Part shown: positions 52,586 through 61,203 of the stretch, in pieces | How the letters are laid out: every line of letters starts with the position of its first letter | Position numbering within the stretch: position 1 is the first letter of the stretch | Origin: Streptomyces sp. HmicA12 | GTDB lineage: Bacteria; Actinomycetota; Actinomycetes; Streptomycetales; Streptomycetaceae | DNA: 64,000 nucleotides | Assembly: GCF_000373565.1 (NCBI RefSeq) | Contig: NZ_KB891806.1 | Span: 62,001 to 126,000 of the forward strand | Direction of reading: 5' to 3' | The notes under the pieces: generated by a model | The model's input: only the letters and a program-made list of their open reading frames with translations | Told to the model about the DNA's origin: nothing | Databases searched by the model: none | Program-made: the position numbers and the translations under genes

Positions 52586-53587
52586 ATGCGTGTACTGGTC
52601 ACCGGCGGTGCCGGGTTCATCGGGTCCCATGTGGTCGAGGCGCTGGCGGCGCGCGGGCACGAGCCCGTGGTGTTCGACGTACGGGAGGATCCCGCGGCGG
52701 ACGTCCGGGACGAGGAGGCCGTCGCCCGCGCCCTGGACGGCGTGGACGCGGTGTGCCACCAGGCGGCGATGGTCGGCCTCGGCACCGGTTTCGCCGACGC
52801 GGCCGCCTACGTCTCCCGCAACGACCTGGGCACCGCCGTCCTGCTCACCGCCATGGCCGCGGCGGACGTGCGGCACCTGGTGCTGGCCGGGTCGATGGTG
52901 GTCTACGGGGAGGGGCGGTACGCGTGCGCGCGGCACGGGGTGGTGCGGCCGGGCCCGCGGGCGGTCGCCGCGCTCGACGCGGGCCGGTTCGAGCCCGAAT
53001 GTCCTCAGTGCGGGCGGGAGTTGGCGCCTGGTCTGGTGACGGAGGACGCGCCCGTCGACCCGCGCAACGTGTACGCGACGACCAAGCTCGCCCAGGAGCA
53101 TCTGGCCGCGGCGTGGGCGCGCGCGACGGGCGGCACGGCGGTGTCGCTGCGGTACCACAACGTGTACGGGCCGCGGATGCCGCGCGACACCCCCTACGCC
53201 GGTGTCGCCTCGTTCTTCCGCTCGTCGCTGGCGCGCGGTGAGGCGCCGCGGGTCTACGAGGACGGGCTCCAGCGGCGGGACTTCGTGCACGTACGGGATG
53301 TGGCCGAGGCCAACGCCACCGCGCTGGAGTCGCTGGGCACGGCGACGCCGCCGGGTGCGCTGACCGCGTACAACACCGGCAGCGGCACCCCGCACACCGT
53401 CGGCGAGATGGCCCACGCGCTGGCCGCGGCGTGCGGTGGGCCCGCGCCGGTCGTGACCGGCGAGTACCGGCTCGGCGACGTCCGGCACATCACGGCGGAC
53501 TCGGCGCGGCTGCGCGCGGAGCTCGGCTGGAAGCCGGAGGTCGGGTTCACCGAGGGCATGCGGGAGTTCGCGGGCGCCTCAGCCTGA
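52586..53587 (+). CDS. NAD-dependent epimerase/dehydratase (extended SDR) with CxxC insertion
   Basis: 333 residues. [10 protein letters not shown] binds NAD at residues 7-16; active-site Ser in AGSMVVYG and Tyr/Lys in [25 protein letters not shown] and [14 protein letters not shown] complete the nucleotide-sugar epimerase pattern. An insertion near residues 110-150 has YACARHG and ECPQCGREL, possibly a zinc knuckle not seen in GalE-type enzymes. Probably leaderless. Its stop overlaps the kinase stop on the other strand by 9 bases. Product is likely a modified nucleotide sugar. Confidence 0.85.
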   Translation: MRVLVTGGAGFIGSHVVEALAARGHEPVVFDVREDPAADVRDEEAVARALDGVDAVCHQAAMVGLGTGFADAAAYVSRNDLGTAVLLTAMAAADVRHLVLAGSMVVYGEGRYACARHGVVRPGPRAVAALDAGRFEPECPQCGRELAPGLVTEDAPVDPRNVYATTKLAQEHLAAAWARATGGTAVSLRYHNVYGPRMPRDTPYAGVASFFRSSLARGEAPRVYEDGLQRRDFVHVRDVAEANATALESLGTATPPGALTAYNTGSGTPHTVGEMAHALAAACGGPAPVVTGEYRLGDVRHITADSARLRAELGWKPEVGFTEGMREFAGASA

Positions 53588-54697
53588 GGCCGCGGCCGTG
53601 GGCAGGGTCACCTCGAAGCGGCAGCCGCCGGGGATGTTGCGCACGGAGGCCCGCCCCTGGTGGGCCTCCACGATCCCGCGGACGATGGCGAGGCCGAGGC
53701 CCGCGCCGGCCGGCGGGGTGCGGGCGTGCGTGCCGCGCCAGCCGGTGTCGAAGACCCGCGGCAGATCGGCCTCGGGGATGCCGCCGCAGCCGTCCGACAC
53801 GGAGAGCACGACGCTGTCGGCGCTCCGCTCGGCGGCGATGGCGACCGTGCCGTCGGCCGGGGTCCGCCGGATCGCGTTGACCAGCAGGTTCCCCAGGACT
53901 CTGGTCATCTCCTTGCCGTCGACGTCCACCGGCACCGGTTCGACGCCGTCGCCCACGAGCCGCACCCCGTGCTCCCTGGCCAGCGGGTCGGCCCCCGCCA
54001 GGGCGTCGCCCACCAGGTCGTACAGCGATATCCGGGTGGGGGCGAGGGTGAGGGCGCCGGCGTGGATCCGGGAGAGTTCGAAGAGGTCGCCGACCATGTC
54101 GTTGAGGCGTTCGACCTCGGTGCGGATCTGCCGCAGGTAGCGGTCGGGCTCGGCGGCGACGCCGTCCTCCAGCGCCTCCGACATGGCGCGCAGTCCGGCC
54201 AGCGGGGTGCGCAGATCGTGCGAGATCCAGGCGACGAGCTCGCGCCGCGACGCCTCCAGCATCCGCTCGCGTTCCCGTGAGGCGGCGAGCTTGTCGCTGG
54301 TGGCGGCCAGTTCGCGGCTGACGGCGGCGAGTTCGGCGGTGGCCGGTCCGGTGGGCGCCGTGAAGCCGCCGCCGTCACCGAACGAGCGGGCTGCCAGCGC
54401 CAGTTCACGGCTGCGGGCGACGACCCAACGGCCGAGCACGAGCGCGGTGACCAGCGACACGACCGCCGCCATGGCGACGACCGTCGTGACGACGCTCAGG
54501 TCGTGCGGGGACAGGAACATCGCCTGCGCCACGGCGAGCGTGCCCGCGAACATCGCGCCGACGGCGACGGCGGCGACCACCGCGACCGACGCGGTCAGCG
54601 ACCGCCGTCGCAGCAGCCACAGCGCGCCCGCGCCGAGCAGTCCGGCCGCGGCGGCGCCGAGGAAGGCGAAGAGGGCGATGAGCAGGGTGTCGCGCAC
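53579..54697 (-). CDS. Sensor histidine kinase
   Basis: 372 residues. Two N-terminal membrane helices with almost no extracellular loop, a HAMP-like segment, the HisKA H-box in [17 protein letters not shown]-box [12 protein letters not shown]1 SDGCGGIPE and G2 [16 protein letters not shown] 54697 is preferred over GTG 54703 because AAGGGGA lies 6 bases upstream of it and only 1 base from the other. Encoded right after its response regulator. It probably senses the membrane or an intramembrane signal. Confidence 0.9.
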   Translation of the reverse strand: MRDTLLIALFAFLGAAAAGLLGAGALWLLRRRSLTASVAVVAAVAVGAMFAGTLAVAQAMFLSPHDLSVVTTVVAMAAVVSLVTALVLGRWVVARSRELALAARSFGDGGGFTAPTGPATAELAAVSRELAATSDKLAASRERERMLEASRRELVAWISHDLRTPLAGLRAMSEALEDGVAAEPDRYLRQIRTEVERLNDMVGDLFELSRIHAGALTLAPTRISLYDLVGDALAGADPLAREHGVRLVGDGVEPVPVDVDGKEMTRVLGNLLVNAIRRTPADGTVAIAAERSADSVVLSVSDGCGGIPEADLPRVFDTGWRGTHARTPPAGAGLGLAIVRGIVEAHQGRASVRNIPGGCRFEVTLPTAAASG

Positions 54698-54699
54698 GA

Positions 54700-55482
54700 T
54701 CACTCCCCTTCCTGGCCGGTAGATCCGGCTGCACCCGCGTGGTCGGTCTTGTCCGCGTCGTCGGTGTCGTCGGTGTCGCCCGCCGGGTCGAAGCGGTAGC
54801 CGACGCCCCACACCGTCTGTACGAGGCGCGGGCGGGCGGGGTCGCTCTCGACCTTGTTGCGCAGACGGCGCACATGGACCGTGACGGTCGACAGGTCGCC
54901 GAAGTCCCAGCCCCACACCTCCCGCATCAGGTCCTCGCGGCTGTACGCCGTGCCCGGGTTGCGCAGGAAGAAGGCGAGGAGGTCGAACTCGCGCAGGGTG
55001 AGGGCGAGTTCGGCACCGTCCCTGGTGGCGCGGCGGGCCGCCGGATCGACGGTGAGCCCGGCCGCCGCCAGCGGCCGCACATGGGCGTTCGGCCGGGCGC
55101 GGCGCAGCACCGACTCGACCCGCAGCACCAGCTCGCGCGGGCTGAACGGCTTGGTGACGTAGTCGTCGGCGCCGACCTCCAGGCCCAGGATCCGGTCGTC
55201 CTCGTCGCCGCGCGCGGTGAGCATGACGACCGGCACCGGCCCGCGCGCCCGCAGCCTGCGGCACACCTCCAGGCCGTCCATGCCGGGCAGCATCAGATCG
55301 AGGACGACCAGGTCGGGCCGGTGCGCGGCGGCGCCGGCGAGCGCGGTCGGCCCGTCCCCTGCCCGGTCCACCAGATACCCGGCGCGCTCCAGATACCCGG
55401 TGACGACCTCGGCGACGGTGGGGTCGTCGTCGACGACGAGAACCCGGCCCGCCCCCCGCTCCTGCGACTGCTGCTGCTCCAT
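54700..55482 (-). CDS. OmpR/PhoB-type response regulator
   Basis: 260 residues. Receiver: DDD near residue 18, phospho-acceptor Asp in [12 protein letters not shown] near 61, Thr in MLTARG, Lys in [10 protein letters not shown]. Winged helix: [52 protein letters not shown]. The tail ([13 protein letters not shown]) is acidic. Shares the transcript with the kinase. The 124-base divergent region to the GT2 gene may hold its binding sites and so link this pair to the surface cluster. Confidence 0.93.
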   Translation of the reverse strand: MEQQQSQERGAGRVLVVDDDPTVAEVVTGYLERAGYLVDRAGDGPTALAGAAAHRPDLVVLDLMLPGMDGLEVCRRLRARGPVPVVMLTARGDEDDRILGLEVGADDYVTKPFSPRELVLRVESVLRRARPNAHVRPLAAAGLTVDPAARRATRDGAELALTLREFDLLAFFLRNPGTAYSREDLMREVWGWDFGDLSTVTVHVRRLRNKVESDPARPRLVQTVWGVGYRFDPAGDTDDTDDADKTDHAGAAGSTGQEGE

Positions 55483-55606
55483 GCCTCCAGCGTCGCACCG
55501 CCCCGGACGCCCCGTCGCCCGGCGCCTGCCCCACCGCCCCGGACGTCCGCGTTTCGTAAGGAGCTGAAGTCCGTTATGCCCGATTGGTGTTCGTAGGGTG
55601 AGACCC

Positions 55607-56299
55607 GTGCGAACCCCTTCCTCTCCCCCGTCCCCCGAGGGCGTCGACGTCGTCCTCCCGTGCCTGAACGAGGCCGGGGCGCTGCCCTGGGTCCTGTCCC
55701 GCATCCCGCCGGGCTGGCGGGCGATCGTCGTGGACAACGGCTCGACCGACGGTTCGGCCGACATCGCCCGCGATCTGGGGGCCACCGTCGTGCACGAGGC
55801 GCGGCGCGGCTTCGGCGCCGCCTGCCACGCGGGACTGACCGCGGCGACGGCCCCGTACGTCTGCTTCTGCGACTGCGACGCCTCCCTGGACCCGGCCCTG
55901 CTCGTGCCGTTCGTCCGCGAGGTGCGGGCCGGGGAGGCCGACCTGGTGCTCGGCCGGCGCCGACCCCAGTCCCGGGACGCCTGGCCCGCGCACGCCCGCG
56001 TCGGCAACCTCGCCCTGTCCCGGATGCTGCGCCGCCGCACCGGTCTGCGCCTGCACGACCTGGGCCCGCTGCGCGCCGCCCGCCGCGAGGCGCTGCTCGC
56101 CCTCGCGCTGACCGACCGGCGCAGCGGCTACCCGCTGCAGATGGTGGTGCGCGCCGCCGACGCGGGCTGGCGCGTGACGGAGCACGACGTCCCGTACCGC
56201 CCGCGCACCGGCACCTCGAAGGTGACCGGCACCTGGCGCGGCACCTGGCAGGCGGTACGCGACATGAGCCGAGTCCTCGCCGAGCCCCCGCCCACGTAA
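55607..56299 (+). CDS. GT2-family glycosyltransferase (dolichyl-phosphate-sugar synthase type)
   Basis: About 230 residues. VDVVLPCLNEAGALPWVL, VVDNGSTDGS and CDCDASLDP (the DxD-like metal site) mark GT2; DVPYRPRTGTSKVTGTWRGT is typical of polyprenol-phosphate-linked enzymes. No membrane helices. TAGGGT at 55594-55599 is 7 bases before GTG 55607, which fits a leaderless start; GTG 55598 in the same frame is the alternative. Followed after 120 bases of C-rich sequence by a TIGR04282 gene. Confidence 0.85.
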   Translation: MRTPSSPPSPEGVDVVLPCLNEAGALPWVLSRIPPGWRAIVVDNGSTDGSADIARDLGATVVHEARRGFGAACHAGLTAATAPYVCFCDCDASLDPALLVPFVREVRAGEADLVLGRRRPQSRDAWPAHARVGNLALSRMLRRRTGLRLHDLGPLRAARREALLALALTDRRSGYPLQMVVRAADAGWRVTEHDVPYRPRTGTSKVTGTWRGTWQAVRDMSRVLAEPPPT

Positions 56300-56418
56300 C
56301 ACCCCGGCCGGCCGCCCGGCACCTCGACGCGGGGCGAGCGCTCGACCGGCCCCGGCCCCGACCCCGCTCCACCCCACCAGCCCCGCCCCGCCCGCCCCGC
56401 GAAAGGCCCACGCCGCCC

Positions 56419-57042
56419 ATGACCACCCTGCTCGTCATCGCCAAGGAACCGCGCCCAGGCCGCGTCAAGACCCGCCTCACACCTCCCTTCACCCCCGAGG
56501 AGGCGGCCGCCCTCGCCGAAGCCGCCCTCACCGACACCCTGCACACGGTGGCCGCCACCCCGGCCGACCGCCGCGTCCTCGCCCTCGACGGCACCCCGGG
56601 CCCGTGGCTGCCGCCCGGTTTCGACGTCGTACCGCAGTGCGCGGGCCCCCTAGACGAACGGCTCGCCGCCGCGTTCGCCGCCTGTACGGGCCCGACCCTG
56701 CTGATCGGCATGGACACCCCCCAGGTCACCCCGGAACTGCTCACCGTGGACCTCGAAGGGGAGACGTACGACGCGTGTATCGGCGCCGCCGACGACGGCG
56801 GCTTCTGGGCCCTGGGCCTCGCGCATCCGGACCCCGCCCTGCTGCGCGGCGTCCCGATGTCCACCCCCACCACCGGCGCCGCCCAGCGCGCCCGGCTCGT
56901 CGCCGCGGGCCTGCGCGTCCGCGACCTGCCGCCCCTGCGCGACGTGGACACGGCCGCCGACGCCCGGGCCGTCGCCGCCGCGGCCCCGGACACCCGCTTC
57001 GCCGCGCGGCTGCACCGGCTCGGGGCGGTCACCCCGCGATGA
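56419..57042 (+). CDS. TIGR04282/DUF2064-family glycosyltransferase-like protein
   Basis: 207 residues. VIAKEPRPGRVKTRLTPPFT is the family signature; LLIGMDTPQVTPELL and GAADDGGFWALGL carry the Asp residues of the nucleotide-sugar fold. The family often sits beside GT2 enzymes, as here. It overlaps the next gene by 4 bases (ATGA). Its precise reaction is not established. Confidence 0.88.
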   Translation: MTTLLVIAKEPRPGRVKTRLTPPFTPEEAAALAEAALTDTLHTVAATPADRRVLALDGTPGPWLPPGFDVVPQCAGPLDERLAAAFAACTGPTLLIGMDTPQVTPELLTVDLEGETYDACIGAADDGGFWALGLAHPDPALLRGVPMSTPTTGAAQRARLVAAGLRVRDLPPLRDVDTAADARAVAAAAPDTRFAARLHRLGAVTPR

Positions 57043-57800
57043 CCACGGCACACGAACTCGACACGCCCCCGCGCCCCTGGTCGGCGGACCCCTACGCGGA
57101 CGCGCTCCGTACCGGCCGCGGCCCGCTCCACCTGCGCCGTGACGACGGCTGGCTGCTCCCCCTCGACGTGGAGCGCTGGTGCACCCGCGCCGACTCCGTG
57201 GACCGCGCGCTGCTCGACCTGTGCGAGGGCGCGGTCCTCGACGTCGGCTGCGGCCCGGGCCGGCTGGTCGCGGAGCTGGCCGCCCGCGGCACCCCCGCCC
57301 TCGGCATCGACGTCAGCGAGGCCGCCGTCGCGCACACCGCGCACCGCGGCGGTCAGGCCCTGCTGCGGTCCGTCTTCGCGCCGCTGCCCGGCGAGGGCCG
57401 CTGGGGCACGGTCCTGCTGGCCGACGGCAACGTGGGCATCGGCGGCGACCCGCGCGCCCTGCTCACCCGGGCGGCCCAGCTCCTCGCACCCGGCGGGATG
57501 CTGATCGCCGAGACGGCCCCGTTCGACGTCGACGAGCGGGTGCGCGTACGGATCGTGGGCGGGGACGCGGCGGAGACCGATCCGTTCCCGTGGGCCAGGA
57601 TCGGCACGCCCGCCCTGCTGCGGGCGGCCCGCCCGCAGCGCTGGCGGCCGGTGGCTCAGTGGTCGGCGGACGGCCGCTGCTTCGTGGCCCTGCGCAGCCG
57701 CACCAGCAACAGCAGGGCCGAGCCGCCGAAGAGCACGGCGGTGCTCAGCAGCCAGCGCCCGAGGAACCCGTCCCCCGACAGCGTGGTCGCCGACGCGTAG
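57039..57800 (+). CDS. Class I SAM-dependent methyltransferase with antisense-encoded tail
   Basis: 253 residues. Motif I VLDVGCGPGRLVAELA near residue 66 and LAPGGMLIAETAPF. The domain proper ends near SADGRCFVALRS (residue about 222); the last 30 residues (NSRAEPPKSTAVLSSQRPR) are the antisense of the membrane-protein gene on the other strand. The stop seems to have been lost and the frame runs 145 bases into the opposite gene. ATG overlaps the TIGR04282 stop. Confidence 0.83.
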   Translation: MTTAHELDTPPRPWSADPYADALRTGRGPLHLRRDDGWLLPLDVERWCTRADSVDRALLDLCEGAVLDVGCGPGRLVAELAARGTPALGIDVSEAAVAHTAHRGGQALLRSVFAPLPGEGRWGTVLLADGNVGIGGDPRALLTRAAQLLAPGGMLIAETAPFDVDERVRVRIVGGDAAETDPFPWARIGTPALLRAARPQRWRPVAQWSADGRCFVALRSRTSNSRAEPPKSTAVLSSQRPRNPSPDSVVADA

Positions 57801-58132
57801 GGGGCCGCGGACCAGCCGCTGACCATCGGGAACCACACCAGCAGCAACAGCCCCGACAGCATGGCCGGTACGCGCACGTACCCGGCCCACTCCCGCCGCC
57901 CGCCCGTACCGACGGCGCCGAGGGCCCGTACGACACCGCGGTCCACCGCCCCGTACAGCGGCACGAGCACGAGATCGTGCACGAGGGCCGCCCCCACGAA
58001 CCACAGCGCGACGGCGAACCAGTCACCGGCGAGCAGCCGCACCCCCGCGTACCCGGCGAGCGCGAACGAGCAGGCGAGCAAGAGCAGTTGAAGCGGACTG
58101 CCCGCCTTCATCCCACGCACCGCCCGCTTCAT
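57656..58132 (-). CDS. Four-helix membrane protein of unknown function
   Basis: 158 residues: helices near 15-32, 38-58, 88-106 and 125-143. VGAALVHDLVLVPLYGAVDR and VPAMLSGLLLLVWFP are its best-conserved-looking parts. Not recognised. It is coupled to the upstream molybdopterin oxidoreductase by an ATGA overlap, so it may be a membrane partner of that enzyme. Its 3' third overlaps the methyltransferase gene on the other strand. Confidence 0.75.
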   Translation of the reverse strand: MKRAVRGMKAGSPLQLLLLACSFALAGYAGVRLLAGDWFAVALWFVGAALVHDLVLVPLYGAVDRGVVRALGAVGTGGRREWAGYVRVPAMLSGLLLLVWFPMVSGWSAAPYASATTLSGDGFLGRWLLSTAVLFGGSALLLLVRLRRATKQRPSADH

Positions 58133-59403
58133 CCCGCCACCTTCCCGAGGTCACCGAACTCGATCCTGGCCACCCACTTCGTGTTGAGCACCCCGGGCGC
58201 GGCGGGCACGATGATCCGCGCCGGGTACCCGTGGTCGGCGGTCAGGGCCGCACCGTTCACCTCGAGCGCGAGGAGCGAGCGCGGATCGCGGATCTGGTTG
58301 GCCCGCAGCGCGGCCCGCCGGAACGCCCCGCGCCGCTGCAGCGACTCCACCAGCGCGTCGGGCGCCTCGTCCGCCGCGTACCCGACGAGCTCCGCGAGGT
58401 CCCGCAGCCGCACGCCCCGCCACAACTGGTCGCCCGTGGACCACCCTTCGACGCAGGCGATGGGCAACGCGGCACTGTGCAGCGGGAGTTGAAGCAGCTC
58501 GTCCCGGCTCAACCGCGCACGCCTCCCCCCGGGCCCGGTCACGACCAGCCGCCACGCGTCCTCCCCCACCTCGTCGGCGGCGATCCCCCGTGCCGCGGCG
58601 GTCTTGTTGACCTGGAAGCCGCCGGGTCCGCTGCCCGGCTCGGCCCACCCGTGCGGCGCGAGCAGGGCGGTGCGCCGCAGCGGCCCGTCGAAGCCGCGCC
58701 CCACCGTGGTCCCGAACAGCAGCGCCGACGCGCCCCCGACGACCGCGAAGGCGCCCCGCCGCGACATGGTCGGCGCCGCGGGCCGGACGGCGACGAGGTC
58801 CCCGCTCTCCGGCTGCCGCCCACTCCTCATGTCCCGCAGATTCCGCACGGCGGCCGGTCCCCGCAGCACCACGTGCACGGCGAACGCGCCGAAGAACACC
58901 CAGGCCCCGTAGAAGTGCAGGGGGTAGAAGGACCCGGGGAAGACGTACTCCAGCTGCACGTTGAGCACCCCGGTCACGAACTCGAAGAGCACCCCGCCGA
59001 CCAGCAGGAGCAGCGAGATCCGCTCCAGCGCGTGGGCGATCGAGCGGGCGGGCGGCAGCGCGAACAGCTTGGGCACCACCGACCACAGCTTGGCGAGCAG
59101 TACGGGGACCAGCGTGATGCCGAGCGTCACGTGCACGCCCTGGGTGAGCCGGTACAGCCAGGACGGCCGGGTCGGCCACGCGAACAGGTAGAAGCCGAGC
59201 AGCCCCTTGTCCGGTGTCTTGTCGTTGACCGGCGAGAGCCCGGGGTTGTACGCGGCGTAGGACAGGAGCCCCGTCACGAACAGCACGGTGATCCCGAACA
59301 GCAGGACCACACCGAGCGCCGACGTGAACCACGGCCCGCGCAGCGGACTGCGCCAGAACGCCGGCGAGGTCGGCAGGGCATCCGGGTCGAACTTCGGTGA
59401 CAT
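58129..59403 (-). CDS. Cytochrome b-like / molybdopterin oxidoreductase fusion (YedZ-YedY-like)
   Basis: 424 residues. Residues 25-185 hold four to five membrane helices with His91, His124, His163 and His177, candidate haem ligands of a cytochrome b561-like part. At 213-232, MSRRGAFAVVGGASALLFG is an internal twin-arginine helix. Residues 250-424 are a sulfite-oxidase-type molybdopterin domain with the Mo ligand Cys317 in PIACVEGW and VEGWSTGDQLWRGV. In other bacteria these are two proteins (MsrQ/YedZ and MsrP/YedY). ATG 59403 is used; the open frame extends upstream without support. It probably reduces oxidised methionine or a similar oxide outside the cell, by analogy. Confidence 0.86.
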   Translation of the reverse strand: MSPKFDPDALPTSPAFWRSPLRGPWFTSALGVVLLFGITVLFVTGLLSYAAYNPGLSPVNDKTPDKGLLGFYLFAWPTRPSWLYRLTQGVHVTLGITLVPVLLAKLWSVVPKLFALPPARSIAHALERISLLLLVGGVLFEFVTGVLNVQLEYVFPGSFYPLHFYGAWVFFGAFAVHVVLRGPAAVRNLRDMRSGRQPESGDLVAVRPAAPTMSRRGAFAVVGGASALLFGTTVGRGFDGPLRRTALLAPHGWAEPGSGPGGFQVNKTAAARGIAADEVGEDAWRLVVTGPGGRRARLSRDELLQLPLHSAALPIACVEGWSTGDQLWRGVRLRDLAELVGYAADEAPDALVESLQRRGAFRRAALRANQIRDPRSLLALEVNGAALTADHGYPARIIVPAAPGVLNTKWVARIEFGDLGKVAG

Positions 59404-59516
59404 GCGCCGACCGTAGGCCGCGCGACCCCCGCCCGAGCCTCCGGAACACATGACGAAACGCTGACATCCACCCGCGTACCCCCCTTCGCACCGGCGGCGC
59501 GACCTAGCGTTTCGGT

Positions 59517-60836
59517 GTGATCCGCAATCTCCCCCGTGCCGTCCGCCACGACCTGTTCGCCGTCGCGGCCGCCGCCCTCCTCGTCACGACGGCCGCACTG
59601 CTCGGCACCTGGATCGAGCACACGTACGGCACCCTGCACGTGGGCCGGCCGCCCCTGTACGCGCGCTGGTCCCCGCACCTGGGCCCCGGCACCCCGGCGG
59701 CGCTCGCCGTGGCGGCCGCCGTCGTCGCGTACGGCCCGTCCCTCGCGGCCCGCCTTTCCTGGCGGGCCCTGCTCGTCACGGCCTGGGCCACGGCGATGGC
59801 CTGGGTCTGGTCCCTGGCCCTGATCGACGGCTGGCACCGCGGCATCGCGAACCGGCTCACCACCAAGTACGAGTACCTGCAGGTCATCGACCGCTTCCAG
59901 GACATCCCGGCGACCCTGCGCGACTTCACGGGACACATCCTTCTCCACTCCCCCGACCACTGGCCCCCGCATGTGGCGGGCCATCCTCCGGCGGCCACGC
60001 TCACCTTCGTCCTGCTGGACCGGATCGGTCTGGGCGGCGGGGCGTGGGCGGGCGCCTGGGTGATCACGGCCGGTGCCTCGGCGTGCGTGGCGGTGCTGAT
60101 CACGGTCCGGGCCCTGGCCGCCGAGGACCTGGCCCGCAGGGCGGCCCCGTTCCTCGTGCTCGCCCCGGCGGCGGTGTGGATGGGCACGTCCGCGGACGGC
60201 TACTTCACGGCGGTCGCCGCCTGGTCCCTGGCCTTCCTCGCGCTCGCGGTGACGGGCCGCCGCCCCTGCCTCACCGGCTTCGCCTCGGGCCTCCTGTTCG
60301 GCCTGACCCTCTATCTCTCGTACGGCCTCACGCTGTTCGCGCTCATCGCGGCCGTGATCGTCCTCCTCGGTACCCGCCACCGCCTGCGGCCCCTGCCGTA
60401 CGCCCTGGCCGGCCTCGTCGTGGTCCCCGCCGTGTTCACCCTCATGGGCTTCAACTGGTGGGAGGCGTACCGCCTGCTGGTGGAGCGGTACTACGAGGGC
60501 GCGGGCGGCATCCGCCCGTACGGCTACTGGGTGTGGGCCAATCTCGCCTGCACGGTCCTGATCGTGGGCCCGGCCACCGTCGCGGGTCTGCGACGTGCGC
60601 CGGGCGCGCCCGCGGGGTCCGCGCGCCGTCTGGCGCTGCTGTCCGCCGCGGCGCTGGCCGCGCTGTTGCTCGCCGACCTGTCGGGGATGAGCAAGGCGGA
60701 GACGGAACGCATCTGGCTGCCGTTCGCGGCCTGGCTCCCGGCGGCCTGCGCCTTCCTGCCGGGCCCACGCGCCTGGCTCACCGCCCAGGCCGCGCTCGCA
60801 CTGCTGCTGAACCATCTGCTGCTGACCGGCTGGTGA
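59517..60836 (+). CDS. Polytopic membrane protein, GT-C glycosyltransferase-like
   Basis: 439 residues with about eleven helices. HSPDHWPPHVAGHPPAATL near residue 142 resembles the GHPPG loop of mannosyltransferase-like GT-C proteins. LNHLLLTGW ends it. GTG at 59517 has TAGCGT 6 bases upstream, so it is likely leaderless. Divergent from the molybdopterin fusion by 113 bases. It probably transfers a sugar from a polyprenol-phosphate donor, perhaps one made by the GT2 enzyme nearby. Confidence 0.8.
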   Translation: MIRNLPRAVRHDLFAVAAAALLVTTAALLGTWIEHTYGTLHVGRPPLYARWSPHLGPGTPAALAVAAAVVAYGPSLAARLSWRALLVTAWATAMAWVWSLALIDGWHRGIANRLTTKYEYLQVIDRFQDIPATLRDFTGHILLHSPDHWPPHVAGHPPAATLTFVLLDRIGLGGGAWAGAWVITAGASACVAVLITVRALAAEDLARRAAPFLVLAPAAVWMGTSADGYFTAVAAWSLAFLALAVTGRRPCLTGFASGLLFGLTLYLSYGLTLFALIAAVIVLLGTRHRLRPLPYALAGLVVVPAVFTLMGFNWWEAYRLLVERYYEGAGGIRPYGYWVWANLACTVLIVGPATVAGLRRAPGAPAGSARRLALLSAAALAALLLADLSGMSKAETERIWLPFAAWLPAACAFLPGPRAWLTAQAALALLLNHLLLTGW

Positions 60837-60897
60837 GCCGGCCGAAAAGCGGCCCGGTGAACGACACGCCGTGGCGGAGGCCGCCTCCTGAGTGACA

Positions 60898-60930
60898 GAT
60901 GACCCGTCACGGTTTGCATGACGGGCCATC
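60898..60930. terminator. 12-bp hairpin after the GT-C gene
   Basis: Arms 60898-60909 and 60919-60930 (GATGACCCGTCA against TGACGGGCCATC, one mismatch), 9-base loop, 61 bases past the stop. The remaining gap up to the IS at 61204 (about 370 bases in all) contains the tRNA-like sequence and no protein gene. Confidence 0.55.
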
Positions 60931-60975
60931 AGGTTACGTTCAGCCTGGTCGCATCGTTTCTGCGCCACGAACGTG

Positions 60976-61069
60976 TGGTGGGGCGGGTGGGACTCGAACC
61001 CGAACCAGTGACGCGTCTCACCTGCGAAAACGCCGACGGGCGGACATTTAAGCCTGTTTCCACCCCGCC
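60976..61069 (-). tRNA. tRNA-like sequence with intact T-loop and CCA end, probably degenerate
   Basis: On the minus strand, 94 bases begin GGCGGGG and end in GGGTTCGAGTCCC, then CCCGCC and CCACCA. The T-loop TTCGAGT and the 3' CCA are as in tRNA, and GGCGGG can pair with CCCGCC. But there is no D-arm, no sound anticodon stem, and the T-stem has only 3 good pairs. The loop CTTAAAT would give anticodon UAA, yet it does not resemble bldA as I recall it. Most likely a tRNA fragment left by an integrated element. Confidence 0.3.
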
Positions 61070-61203
61070 GCATCCGCCTCGATCCCGCTCGAACAGGGGG
61101 CCGTTAGGCGTTCGCCACACCGCCCCCACACACTCACCGCTCAGGCCCGCGCGAGCACGCGAAGCTCAGCCACGACTCTAGCGATCCGTCCACGGGTGCC
61201 ACT

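Noticed and set aside
60976..61069. Reading the tRNA-like sequence as bldA (Leu-UAA)
   Set aside because: The loop contains TTAAA, but there is no D-arm or anticodon stem, and the body does not resemble bldA as recalled.
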